DNA from: Bufo bufo
Taxonomy: Eukaryota > Chordata > Amphibia > Anura > Bufonidae
NCBI RefSeq assembly: GCF_905171765.1
Contig: NC_053392.1
Span: 406,762,565 to 406,826,564, forward strand
Direction: 5' to 3'
DNA length: 64,000 bases
Below the pieces are notes generated by a model. It had not been told where the DNA came from. It was given only the letters and a program-made list of their open reading frames with translations, and did not search any database. The translations under genes and the position numbers were made by a program. Every line of letters starts with the position of its first letter. The first letter of the stretch is position 1. This document shows positions 23,301 to 33,096 of this stretch, piece by piece.

Positions 23301-24645
23301 ACACCACGATACGGTCCTTGCTGGGCACCCGGGGGCAAGAGCCACACTGGATCTCATCGCTCGGAGATTCTGGTGGCCTGCGCTTCGTAAGTCGGTTGAG
23401 GGTTTTGTGGCAGCTTGCGAGACTTGCGCTCGTGCCAAAGTCCCTCATTCACGGCCATCAGGTCCTCTCCTTCCGTTACCCATTCCTTCCCGTCCTTGGA
23501 CACATCTGTCCATGGACTTCATAACGGACTTGCCTCGTTCCTCGGGGAAGACTGTGATTCTGGTGGTGGTGGACCGTTTTAGCAAAATGGTGCATTTCAT
23601 CCCTTTTCCTGGTTTGCCCAATGCTAAGACGCTGGCGCAGGCATTTATTGACCACATTGTCAAATTGCATGGTATTCCTTCAGACATAGTCTCTGATAGG
23701 GGCACGCAGTTTGTTTCCAGATTCTGGAAGGCTTTCTGTTCTCGCTTGGGGGTTCGGTTGTCATTCTCTTCTGCTTTCCACCCGCAGTCGAATGGCCAGA
23801 CAGAGCGCGTCAATCAGAATCTGGAGACATATCTGCGCTGTTTTGTGGCGGAGAATCAGGAGGATTGGTGTTCTTTTTTGTCCCTTGCTGAGTTTGCTTT
23901 AAATAACCGTCGTCAGGAGTCCTCTGATAAGTCACCATTTTTTGGTGCATATGGGTTTCATCCGCAGTTTGGGACTTTCTCGGGAGAGGGGTCTTCTGGT
24001 TTACCTGATGAGGACAGATTCTCCTCGTCTTTGTCATCTATTTGGCAAAAGATTCAGGATAATCTAAAGAGCATGAGTGAGAGATATAAGCGTGTGGCGG
24101 ATAAGAGACGTGTGCCTGGTCCGGACCTGAATGTTGGTGATCTGGTGTGGTTGTCTACCAAGAATATCAAATTGAAGGTTCCCTCCTGGAAGTTGGGTCC
24201 TAGGTTTATTGGGCCTTACAAGATCCTGTCTGTCATCAATCCTGTTGCCTACCGTCTTGATCTTCCTCAGACTTGGAAGATCCATAATGTTTTTCATAAG
24301 TCCTTATTGAAACCTTATGTTCAACCTATTGTACCCTCGCCTTTGCCTCCTCCTTCGATTATGGTTGATGGAAATCTTGAATTTCAGGTCTCTAGGATTG
24401 TGGATTCTCGTCTTGTCCGCGGTTCCCTCCAGTACCTCGTTCATTGGGAGGATTATGGTGCTGAAGAGAGGATGTGGGTCCCAGTGACGGACATTAAGGC
24501 CACTCGTCTCATCAGGGCTTTCCATAGGTCCCATCCTGAGAAGGTGGGCCCTGAGTGTCCGGAGTCCACTCGTAGAGAGAGGGGTACTGTCACAACCAGA
24601 CAGTTGAGAAGCTCTGACAGGAGCTTTCCAGATCCTCCTCCTTGA
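20372..24645 (+). pseudogene. Chromovirus gag-pol polyprotein, copy 1
   Basis: ATG at 20372 (MDPVSLL). The reading shifts frame near 20480, then stays in one frame through the capsid-like part, a CCHC knuckle (CFCCGGINHLANVC, about 21155) and a protease with intact FVDSGA (21388). In-frame stops are TAG at 20787 and TAA at 21432. The reverse transcriptase begins near 21830; a T-run indel near 22260 shifts the frame before VYLDDILIF (about 22310). A TAG at 22537 follows. From 22555 one 696-codon frame carries RNase H ([15 protein letters not shown]), the integrase zinc motif, the D,D,E core (MDFITDLP, SDRGTQF, NGQTERVNQ) and a C-terminal chromodomain (YLVHWEDYG, about 24430). It ends 58 nt inside the 3' LTR. 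Catalytic residues are intact, but the frame is broken five times. Confidence 0.95.
24574..24584 (+). promoter_or_regulatory. Polypurine tract, copy 1
   Basis: AGAGAGAGGGG lies three bases before the 3' LTR, the place and composition expected for the plus-strand primer. Confidence 0.85.
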
Positions 24646-25125
24646 GTTTCTTTGTTTGGTTAAGTTCCTCATCTCGTTAGTCTATCTCAGCTGTCATGCA
24701 GTTGGACTGATTGCTGCCCTTTAAGTTCCTCCCCAGAATGCAGTAGTGTGCGGCTTATACAACTTCCTGGAGTGTGTGTGCATGCTGTTCCTAGTTCCCA
24801 GTCCACAGTCCCCAGTCGTCTGCAAGATAAGTGCTGTTTATGTATTTATGATTTTCTGTTTTCTGGATCCAGGTAACCCTGACTCCCTCCGTGTCTGTGT
24901 AGGGAGCCGGTGGTCGTGTCCCCTCACTATTGTAGGGTCTTCAGGTGTAAGATAGTCGAGGTACGTGGATATGCGCCCATCCACCTTTGGGGTGGTCGCA
25001 TAGGCTGAGCAATAAGGGAGAGCGGCAGGTCTCATGCAGGGGTCTCCCTTTTGTTCCTTAGTTGTGGATCCAGTGAGTCATTGTTTATATTGTATTGTCT
25101 TGTTTCCTGTACACCATCCGTGACA
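24588..25125 (+). repeat. 3' LTR of chromovirus copy 1
   Basis: 538 bp. It matches the 5' LTR apart from about five substitutions and a 7-bp tandem duplication (an extra cccagtc around 24810). Confidence 0.95.
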
Positions 25126-25960
25126 GCAGGATGGTCTCAAATCGTGTCCTGGACATAGCAGCAGAGAACATGGGCATGTGATGAATTGGGTTCGTGGACC
25201 AATATGACTGCAATTCATGCTTTTTGGTTAGACCCATGTTGAGGAGAAGGCCCAGAAAAATTTTAATTTCGGAAACTTGGACGGGTTTCCACCGGAAAGA
25301 CTGGGCATAAAAGCTTCCCGGGTTGGCGGCTATAAATTCAGTGGCATACCGATTTGTTTCTGCAACGACTAAGTACAAGAGCTCCGCAGTCAAGAACAGC
25401 TCAAAAAATCCCAGTGCCGAACCGATCTGAGCTGTCTCAACCCGAACTCCAGACTGGGCGGTGAAAGGGGGAACTATTGGTGTGGCTGAAGTTGGGGACT
25501 GCCAATCAGGGTTTGCCAGCACCTCAGGGACTCTAGGGGCTCTACGGGCCTGTCTGTGCGGTGGCTGCGACGGGGTAACTATTGCACGTGCCACCGTACC
25601 AGCTTCAACTGCCCTTCTGGTGCTCGCCACTTCACCATGTTGTACGGCAGTGCTGGTACTAGGTCCAGGATGGGCTGCGCTGCTGGTGTATGCCTCACCA
25701 CGTAATCCGACAGCGCCAGCCCCACTCTGCTGCCCTTGAAGCGGATCCTGCGCAACCTGTGGTCTAGCAACACGGGGCCGGGTACGCCTGGTGCTATCAG
25801 GGACCTTAACCTCCTCGTCCGAACTTTGGGTCAGACTGCCACTGCTTTCTACAGGTTCATATTCTGACCCGCTAGATTCGTCAGATGAGGGTTCCCATTC
25901 CTCATCCGACTGGGTCAGAATCCTGTAGGCCTCTTCAGAAGAATACCCCTTGTTTGCCAT
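25126..25960 (-). pseudogene. piggyBac transposase, N-terminal part
   Basis: I take the ATG at 25960-25958 (MANKGYSSEEAYRIL) rather than the in-frame upstream start at 26014, because piggyBac proteins begin with a short basic/acidic segment of this type. An acidic Ser-rich region (about residues 15-55) and a low-complexity Ala/Arg/Pro linker follow. The conserved N-terminal domain comes next (FFELFLTAELL, EIKIFLGLLLNMGL, FSAAMSRTRFETIL). The frame ends at the chromovirus insertion; coding continues at 19808. Confidence 0.92.
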
Positions 25961-26883
25961 TTGGTCAACTAAATTTAGGGGGTATTCCCTGAGACTACCC
26001 AAGAAAAAAAGCAAGCCTGTCTTACAAATGGGAGGCTAGCGAAGTACCAGAGGCCGCTGCGATTGATAAAAAATATCAAAACTGATTTTTTTCATCGCCG
26101 CAGCGCTTGTTAAGTGATTGTGCAGTGATCAAAAATAAATAAATTTTTGGCCACTGCGGCGGGGCGGGCGTGGGTGAACGCACGTGTGGGCGACCGATCA
26201 GGCCTGATCGGGCAAACACTGCATTTTGGGTGGAGGGCGAACTAAGGTGACACTAATACTATGATCACTTACAGATACTATAAAAGTACAAAAGCTGATT
26301 AGCGGTACGCTAATCAGCGACTGCGGTGCGGTGGGCTGGGCGCTAAACGATCGCTAACTACCTAACCAAGGGGCCTAATCTATCCTAAAACTATCAGTCA
26401 ATACCAGTGGAAAAAATAAGTGACAGTTTACACTGATCACTTTTTTACCTTTCACTAGGTGATTGACAGGGGCGATCAAGGTGTGATCAAGGGGTTAATT
26501 GGGGTGATGGGGGGTGATCTGGGGCTAAGTGTAGTGTTTGGTGGCTACTCACTGTGATGTGTGCTCCTCTGCTGGGACCAACCGATGAAAAGGACCAGCA
26601 GAGGAGCACAGAAGCCATTTAACACCTTATATTTATAAATATAAGGTGTTATATGGCTTGTGATTAGTTTTTTTGAAAATCGTCAGCCTGCCAACGATGA
26701 TCATTGGCTGGCAGGCTGGTCACGAAATTGTCCTTTAACTTTTGCCGGCCCGCAATGCACATGCGCGGGCTGGATCTGACAGAAATCTCGCGTCTAGCGA
26801 GATGACGCACGGATGCGTCCAGGAGGAATGAATCGACCGCCGACAGGACGCATCCGTGCGTTAGGCGGTCAGGAAGAAGTTAA
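25961..26883 (-). other. piggyBac right-terminal region (hairpin ladder)
   Basis: Non-coding. Successive foldbacks are visible: cagcctgccaacgatgatcattggctggcaggctg (26686-26720), aacaccttatatttataaatataaggtgtt (26621-26650), gctcctctgctgg...ccagcagaggagc (26562-26609) and the terminal gacgcatccgtgcg pair (26800-26862). It ends in TTAA at 26880-26883. Equivalent hairpins occur in the same order at 60741-61080. Confidence 0.7.
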
Positions 26884-27380
26884 TATGTGGTATACAAATT
26901 TTTTTTAAATATATGCTTTCATCTTTATCCATCAGCAATTTCTTCTTCGGGGATATAACCGAACCAGGAAAAGAAAGGACAAAATGGAAATAGTACTGTC
27001 TCTTCAATCAGAATTATATGCAAAATGTGGAGTGTGGCATGAAATACCAGTCATCCCAAATAAATGGTGTGACCTCAAGCACCAACACTATGTTCGAGTA
27101 CAAGAGTATAGTACAATGCTTACATGAATTTGGTCCCTCTCTCTACAACACTCTGTAATGTGTATATACAGTAATGCTGCTAATCCGTACAGAGGTAGTA
27201 GGGTTAACACACTACCTCTTAACTCAAATTTATTAACTCATCACGTTTTCTTGAAACAAAATCCATAGAAAAAAAATATTCTTGACGCATAACATTTCAT
27301 TTAGTTTACATAACATGTCCCGTAAAGCATGTGTGTTAACTTTACCACATCCGTATTTTATCCTTTTTACAAATGATTAC
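26884..27380. other. No gene recognised
   Basis: AT-rich unique-looking sequence between two TTAA-flanked elements. No frame or repeat boundary is convincing. Confidence 0.5.
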
Positions 27381-27773
27381 TTAAAGGGATTCTGTCATGA
27401 GATTTGAGCCGCCTGATGCGCATGCGCACTTCACTCAACGAAGCTGCTGCCAGGAGTCCGCGGCGCATCAGGCTGAGCCTAGTGCACAGGCGCCGGATCT
27501 AGCAGAGGGACGGGAGGATTGCGGAGGCGGGGCTGAGGTGAGGAAGGCGGCGCTGGGCACCAGACGACGATGGGTGCGGGCGGGCACCCTGGGTTAACGT
27601 AAAACCCCTTGGGCACCTTAGGTGGGTGAATGACAGCTTATAAAAACCAGTTTTTTGGGCTAATAGAGCCACAAGCAGGTTTAATAAGGGCAGTTTAGGA
27701 TTCATGTTACTAGTACGGACCTGGCCATATGTTTTGCTTATAGGGCTCAAATCTCATGACAGAATCCCTTTAA
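27381..27773. mobile_element. TTAA MITE with 26-bp inverted ends
   Basis: TTAA lies on both sides. Inside them, AGGGATTCTGTCATGAGATT continues as TGAGCC and is mirrored by ggctcaaatctcatgacaga at the right. Length is 393 bp with no coding. Terminal similarity to the MITE at 14690 (AGGG.TTCTGTCA) suggests a related piggyBac-mobilised family. Confidence 0.88.
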
Positions 27774-28070
27774 TACCGGTTTTGACATGTACAAAATCAT
27801 CCGGTTACGTCATACATCTCTCCCTCGCTGTGATTGTATACTTATATACAGTTATACACACAGCGCTGTACCGATGTATGATGTCACCGGATGATTTCAT
27901 ACATTTCACACACATAAATATATATATATACGTCTCGTTGTTTATATATGCATCAACAGCAAACCTCTTTCAGTATTCCAGTGAAAGGCCCTGTCCATTA
28001 CATACATCTCCCTCGTATTTTGCATGAGATTACAGAGTACATAAATATAAGTATATAATATTTATATAAA
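27774..28070. repeat. Intervening DNA with a short foldback
   Basis: aaatcatccggttacgtcatacat (27792) faces atgtatgatgtcaccggatgattt (to about 27898), giving two 24-bp arms with a few mismatches around a 60-bp loop. Otherwise unassigned. Confidence 0.6.
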
Positions 28071-29249
28071 ATAACAAAAAGGGCAGCACTCCAGGAAGTA
28101 AAAAAATGAAAAATACTTTATTTACCCATATGGGACAAGCGACGTTTCGGCTCAGTATGTGAGCCTTTCTCAAGCAGTGAGTACAGACAAAATACTGAGT
28201 ATATATACCAGTGGGGTGAATACAATCAATGTGCAATACAGGTGTGATCAATTCATAATAAATAAATTAATTGAATAAAAAATACAATACATATATCACA
28301 TTTACAGTATATCTTATGGTGGACATCAGTGCATAATCATACAATAAATAATCAATTATAAAATTAATATATTATTCTGTGAAGTACACAAATATATGCA
28401 AAAATTCATAATTGTCAATCATCTAGTGAACAGTGTCAGCTGTATGTGCTGATAAAGTGCTTAATGCTTACTGCGTAGGTCAAGCAGACGGAGGGTGAAG
28501 GAGGATGTATAGCATAGACGGCTGTCATAATTCATGCGGTTTGGCGTGCCTGCAGCGCAACTGCGCATGTCTCGATGACGTATATGGCGTACTTCCGGGT
28601 TACGATGTGCCTGCAGTACCGCAACTGCGTGTTAGCCTTCTGATGTATCTTGCGCCATCTTAATTCAGGGCACCTTGCCTTTATTGCCAGAAACTTCTGA
28701 TATTAACAACCGATGTATAGCAAAGCAAGGTAATGGCACATATTAGTGCTCTATAGCCTATAATGGTGGCTGGGTGAGTTCAGATACGGGACGCAACAAC
28801 ATCAGAGCTGCAGCCCACATCCGTGACCCGAGATCAGTTGCGCACCAACACGCTAGTGTAGGGTCACACTGCATCTGCGATCAAAGCCCACCCATTACCA
28901 CCTAATAGGGAGGGATCTCCTCATAAATACCTGCCATTGTACACAACGGACTGTGATTTCAGAAGCACCAGGTGCATACAAAAGCAAAAAAATTAAAAAA
29001 ATTATACTATGAACAAGATACAGTCCTTGTATGAACATGCCGTCCATAATTACAGCCCCATATTTCCTCACTTCATACTCCGTGGCCCACCTACTGCAGA
29101 AGAAAAAAAGAAAAAGAGAAAAATCAATTTGTTGTATTAAAAATAAAAATTCATAAAGAACATATTTTTTGTCCTGTACAAAAAAATTCACACAATATAC
29201 ATGGATGCGGTCGACATCACAATATGCAACAAAGAGGCAAACCACAAAC

Positions 29250-29442
29250 TTAACCCACCCCAATTTTATAGTCCACATTTAGACCATGTGGTTTAAGTGA
29301 ATTAAGTGTGTGGATCCACTTTAACTCCCGTTTTTTTAAAAGATTGGCTCTATTGCCACCTCTCCTGGGCATTGGTATGAAGTCAATGATGCAACACCTA
29401 AGGTCTCTTTCTGTGTGTTTGAGGTCCGCAAAGTGTTTAGAC
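29250..29442 (-). pseudogene. PLE endonuclease C-terminus, left arm
   Basis: On the minus strand the frame reads SKHFADLKHTERDLRCCI, then IPMPRRGGNRANLLKKRELK and WIHTLNSLKPHGLN. The RGGNR...RE..WI..L....PHGLN pattern is what I recognise as the end of GIY-YIG endonucleases of Penelope-like elements. All upstream reverse transcriptase is missing, so the copy is severely 5'-truncated at the centre of the palindrome. The family call is from motif memory. Confidence 0.65.
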
Positions 29443-29490
29443 ACTGGCAAGTCTAAACACTTTGCGGACCTCAAACACACAGAAAGAGAC

Positions 29491-30590
29491 TGTCACGGCC
29501 ACGGTTTTGGCCGTGACTCCTTGGGAGCCGCATACTGTTGCCCGCGGTTTTGGGTTGTAGTGTCAACCGCAGCTTGAGGCATAAGGTTGTTAGCCTCAAG
29601 TGCGGTTGCCGCGGACAACAGCTATGTGTGCGGTTCCCTCGGAGTTGTGTGCGCGTTTGTAAGCACTTTTGTATGTCTGTGTGCACTTTGTTTATGTTTG
29701 GTGTGCACTGACATTTTCCCTGCACTGTGGCTGTCCGTGGCAACGTTTGGTGGTATGATGTACATGTGGTGGCAGTGTCCCGGCCTTCGGGCTGACTCCC
29801 AGGACACGCTTGCCACCCATGTCGTTGCCTGTGGCAACAGCCACAGTGTGTTTGTTGTTTGGACACTTCCCCTTTAAGTTATGTTTTCCCTTCTGTGGTT
29901 TTGGAAGGGGTTAACTCCCTTTCAGTGTGTGTGAGTCACGGGGTGTGTCTGATTGTTGGGTGTGGCCTCTTGGCCCTATAAAGCCTCAGTTGTAGGCAGT
30001 AGCCAGAGAGGGTGTTTCAGCCATGCTGGCTGTAGACATCCTCCTGGTTACTTACCAACTGCCAGTGGGGGCCAACCTTCTGGTCATAAGCAAATATATA
30101 TGTCCTTTGGTGTCTTGAAGATGTGTTTGGTTTTATGTTTCTTTATTGCACCTGTGGTCCTGGGTTCCCGTGTGTTTGTGTGCTGAGTCCTGCTGTCTGT
30201 GGGCAGTACATCCACATGGGTTCCAGGCTTTGTTGTCTGTGGTAGGTCTCTGTTATGCTTGTGGCAAGTACCTGCCATTGCCATAGGTTGCATTTGTTCC
30301 CCCTTGCTTGCAGCTTGGCCAGTGAGACTCCTGTTCCTCCGTATCCAGAAGGAACAGGATGTCTTACCCTGACTCCTAGCCCAGGGACCGGTCGGAGGGT
30401 AAGTCAGGGCTCCGAGGTTCCTGCGCATGGGTCCTCCTACCTTAAAGGTCGGCCCATGCTGGTAGGAGTTAGGGTCAGGTTAGGGACGCTGTAGGAGGTG
30501 ACCCGCTCCCTAACTCTGTCGTCCTGGTCAAGCAGCGACCATCTTCTAACGGCACACGGCTGAGGGTTTCCCCCATCCTCAGCCGTGACA
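29491..30590. mobile_element. Solo LTR, 1.1 kb
   Basis: It starts TGTCACGGCC and ends AGCCGTGACA. The 5-bp duplication GAGAC lies on both sides (29486-29490 and 30591-30595). A CCTATAAAG TATA-type box is at about 29972. No internal region or second LTR is present, so this is a recombination product of a Ty3/gypsy-like element. Termini resemble those of both chromoviruses in this window, but the interior is different. Confidence 0.88.
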
Positions 30591-30595
30591 GAGAC

Positions 30596-30745
30596 CTTAG
30601 GTGTTGCATCATTGACTTCATACCAATGCCCAGGAGAGGTGGCAATAGAGCCAATCTTTTGAAAAAAACGGGAGTTAAAGTGGATCCACACACTTAATTC
30701 ACTTAAACCACATTGTCTAAATGTGGACTATAAAATCGGGGTGGG
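30596..30745 (+). pseudogene. PLE endonuclease C-terminus, right arm
   Basis: This is the plus-strand counterpart of the left-arm frame: CCIIDFIPMPRRGGNRANLL is readable, then an extra A in an A-run near 30662 shifts the frame relative to the left arm. The 5' part of the sequence lies across the solo LTR at 29451-29490. Confidence 0.6.
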
Positions 30746-31948
30746 TTAAGTTTGTGGTTTGCCTCTTTGTTGCATATTGTGATGTCGACCGCATCCATGT
30801 ATATTGTGTGAATTTTTTTTGTACAGGACAAAAAATATGTTCTTTATGAATTTTTATTTTTAATACAACAAATTGATTTTTCTCTTTTTTTCTTTCTCTT
30901 TTTCTTTTTTTCTTCTGCAGTAGGTGGGCCACGGAGTATGAAGTGAGGAAATATGGGGCTGTAATTATGGACGGCATGTTCATACAAGGACTGTCTCTTG
31001 TTCATAGTATAATTTTTTTAATTTTTTTGCTTTTGTATGCACCTGGTGCTTCTGCAATCACAGTCCGTTGTGTACAATGGCAGGTATTTATGAGGAGATC
31101 CCTCCCTATTAGGTGGTAATGGGTGGGCTTTGATCGCAGATGCAGTGTGACCCTACACTAGCGTGTTGGTGCGCAACTGATCTCGGGTCACGGATGTGGG
31201 CTGCAGCTCTGATGTTGTTGCGTCCCGTATCTGAACTCACCCAGCCACCATTATAGGCAATAGAGCACTAATATGTGCCATTACCTTGCTTTGCTATACA
31301 TCGGTTGTTAATATCAGAAGTTTCTGGCAATAAAGGCAAGGTGCCCTGAATTAAGATGGCGCAAGATACATCAGAAGGCTAACACGCAGTTGCGGTACTG
31401 CAGGCACATCGTAACCCGGAAGTACGCCATATACATCATCGAGACATGCGCAGTTGCGCTACAGGCACGCCGAACCGCATGAATTATGACAGCCGTCTAT
31501 GCTATACATCCTCCTTCACCCTCCGTCTGCTTGACCTACGCAGTAAGCATTAAGCACTTTATCAGCACATACAGCTGACACTGTTCAATAGATGATTGAC
31601 AATTATGAATTTTTGCATATATTTGTGTACTTCACAGAATAATATATTCATTTTATAATTGATTATTTATTGTATGATTATGCACTGATGTCCACCATGA
31701 GATATACTGTAAATGTGATATATGTATGTAATATTTTTTATTCAATTAATTTATTTATTATGAATTGATCACACCTGTATTGCACATTGATTGTATTCAC
31801 CCCACTGGTATATATATACTCAGTATTTTGTCTGTACTCACTGCTTGAGAAAGGCTCACATACTGAGCCGAAACGTCTCTTGTCCCATATGGGTAAATAA
31901 AGTATTTTTCATTTTTTTTACTTCCTGGAGTGCTGCCCTTTTTGTTAT

Positions 31949-32041
31949 TTTTTTTTATCTATCTGGATTGGCTTATATCCACACTGGGCCAGCTGCACCC
32001 GCATTTATTCCATTGACGGTGCTGCCACTGAACTTTTTGTT

Positions 32042-32087
<46 letters not shown>

Positions 32088-32091
32088 GAAG
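31949..32091 (+). repeat. Distal PLE-tail sequence and (TA)n
   Basis: A short tail (ggattggcttatatcc...ggtgctgcc) follows the right arm and runs into an AT dinucleotide repeat at 32045-32085. A comparable tail-plus-(TA)n order follows the next inverted unit. Confidence 0.5.
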
Positions 32092-32283
32092 AAAATGAGC
32101 AGCACTCCGGTCTTGTGGTAGAAAATAGGTGATATTTTATTCACACCCAAACGCAATGCAGCATTTCAGCCCTGACAAAGGCTCCATTGAGAGGGCTGAA
32201 ATGCTGCATTGCGTTTGGGTGTGAATAAAATATCACCTATTTTCTACCACAAGACCGGAGTGCTGCTCATTTTCTTCATCTTC
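32092..32283. mobile_element. Second inverted PLE-type 3' end pair
   Basis: agcagcactccggtcttgtg opens one arm and caagaccggagtgctgct closes the other; the arms (about 85 bp) carry gtgtgaataaaatatcacct and gctgaaatgctgcattgcg. The outer gcactcc/ggagtgc and the aataaa near the end match the design of the 28071-31948 pair. It is probably a more truncated copy of a related family. Confidence 0.55.
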
Positions 32284-32365
32284 CTATATTTACATTGCTC
32301 CCTGTCCAGGAGTATTTTGGGATTTGCACCTGGCACATCATTGGAGTGCTGCTGACCTTTCTTTT

Positions 32366-32368
<3 letters not shown>

Positions 32369-32408
<40 letters not shown>
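32369..32408. repeat. (TA)n microsatellite
   Basis: Uninterrupted TA dinucleotides directly after the tail of the second inverted unit. Confidence 0.95.
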
Positions 32409-32415
<7 letters not shown>

Positions 32416-33055
32416 CAGTAAATTCACCTCATAAATCAATAATTCAATGCTATATGAGAGGTTAAGATTGTAATAGCGGAAGGTATGGGAGATCAGACAT
32501 TAGTGATGTAAACTGTTGATTTTACATGGAAGACTAACATTAACCGCTGAATAGACCTGCGATAAACTGTGGATAAATAGAATTTAACAATCAAGTCCGC
32601 TCACCAGTCACCACCTATCGGCAAGCAAGTTTAACCCCCCCTTCTAATAAGTTACTGTGACAACTAAGTCAACAGGGAAGGAGAACTGGCAGGCTGCAGA
32701 TCATGAATATGTGGCTTGGCAGACAGTATAACGCTGTGTTGTGCCTTTTCATAGGTAAATACATTCATATCCAATTCATTATTGTCAAGATGGATGTTCA
32801 TTACCTTTAAGAGCCATGCTCGACTATAGTTACAATTTTGTATGTCTTGAGTAGGCCAAAGTAAGGTCATACAAAGGTTTATACTCTTCAGTGTTTTTCT
32901 TCTACTTATAAATTTATGACGGGAGATAAAGATAAGCTCTATGCAGCTGGTGATAATTACCTATACAATTAGACATTTATTAATCAAGCAAAATATATAA
33001 TATGTATGTATTCATTTAATGAACCTTAGTTAGTCCTTAGCATAAGACAATCAGC

Positions 33056-33060
<5 letters not shown>
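32409..33060. other. No gene recognised
   Basis: Unassigned sequence without a convincing frame. Confidence 0.5.

Positions 33061-33093
<33 letters not shown>
33061..33093. repeat. (AT)n microsatellite hosting the Tc1 insertion
   Basis: AT dinucleotides end at the left TA of the Tc1-like element; tatata is also found at its right flank. Confidence 0.9.

Positions 33094-33096
<3 letters not shown>

Larger units (their letters stand above)
19814..25125 (+). mobile_element. Ty3/gypsy chromovirus, copy 1 (complete, young)
   Basis: The element is bounded by LTRs beginning TGTCAC and ending GTGACA. The 5-bp duplication GCAGG flanks it (19809-19813 and 25126-25130). Internal order is gag, protease, reverse transcriptase, RNase H, integrase, chromodomain, which is the chromovirus order. 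The two LTRs differ by about five substitutions and one 7-bp indel by eye, so the insertion is recent relative to its surroundings. It lies within the piggyBac transposase gene. The layout and primer-site behaviour fit the sushi/Tf1 group of vertebrate elements. Confidence 0.96.
14657..26883 (-). mobile_element. piggyBac transposon, 12.2 kb with nested insertions
   Basis: The left end is TTAACCACCTCAGCTCCCC at 14657. The right end, read inward, is TTAACTTCTTCCTGACCGCC (complement of 26864-26883). Both have the TTAA target typical of piggyBac. A transposase gene lies on the minus strand in two parts (25126-25960 and 18710-19808). Three additions inflate the element: a palindromic TTAA MITE (14690-15522), an alternating inverted-repeat array (15523-18040) and a 5.3-kb LTR retrotransposon (19814-25125). 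The right terminal 870 bp form a ladder of hairpins shared in architecture with 60741-61080. Confidence 0.82.
28071..31948. mobile_element. Penelope-like element pair, head-to-head inverted
   Basis: Two arms of about 1.37 kb are near-perfect inverted copies: 28071-29442, and 29451-29490 plus 30596-31948. The centre is only 8 nt (actggcaa, 29443-29450). Both arms carry the end of a GIY-YIG-type endonuclease frame next to the centre and the same 3' tail outward (aaataaagtattt...cctggagtgctgccc). Two 5'-truncated copies in inverse orientation is a structure known for Penelope-like elements. A solo LTR interrupts the right arm 40 nt from the centre. Confidence 0.75.

Noticed and set aside
28895..29278. 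127-codon minus-strand frame rich in Phe/Leu
   Set aside because: It lies in the non-coding tail of the PLE arm. The inverted arm has the same sequence with different breaks, and hydrophobicity follows from T-richness.
29308..30494. Open frames within the solo LTR
   Set aside because: No motif known from retroelement or host proteins; the unit is bounded as an LTR with an exact duplication.
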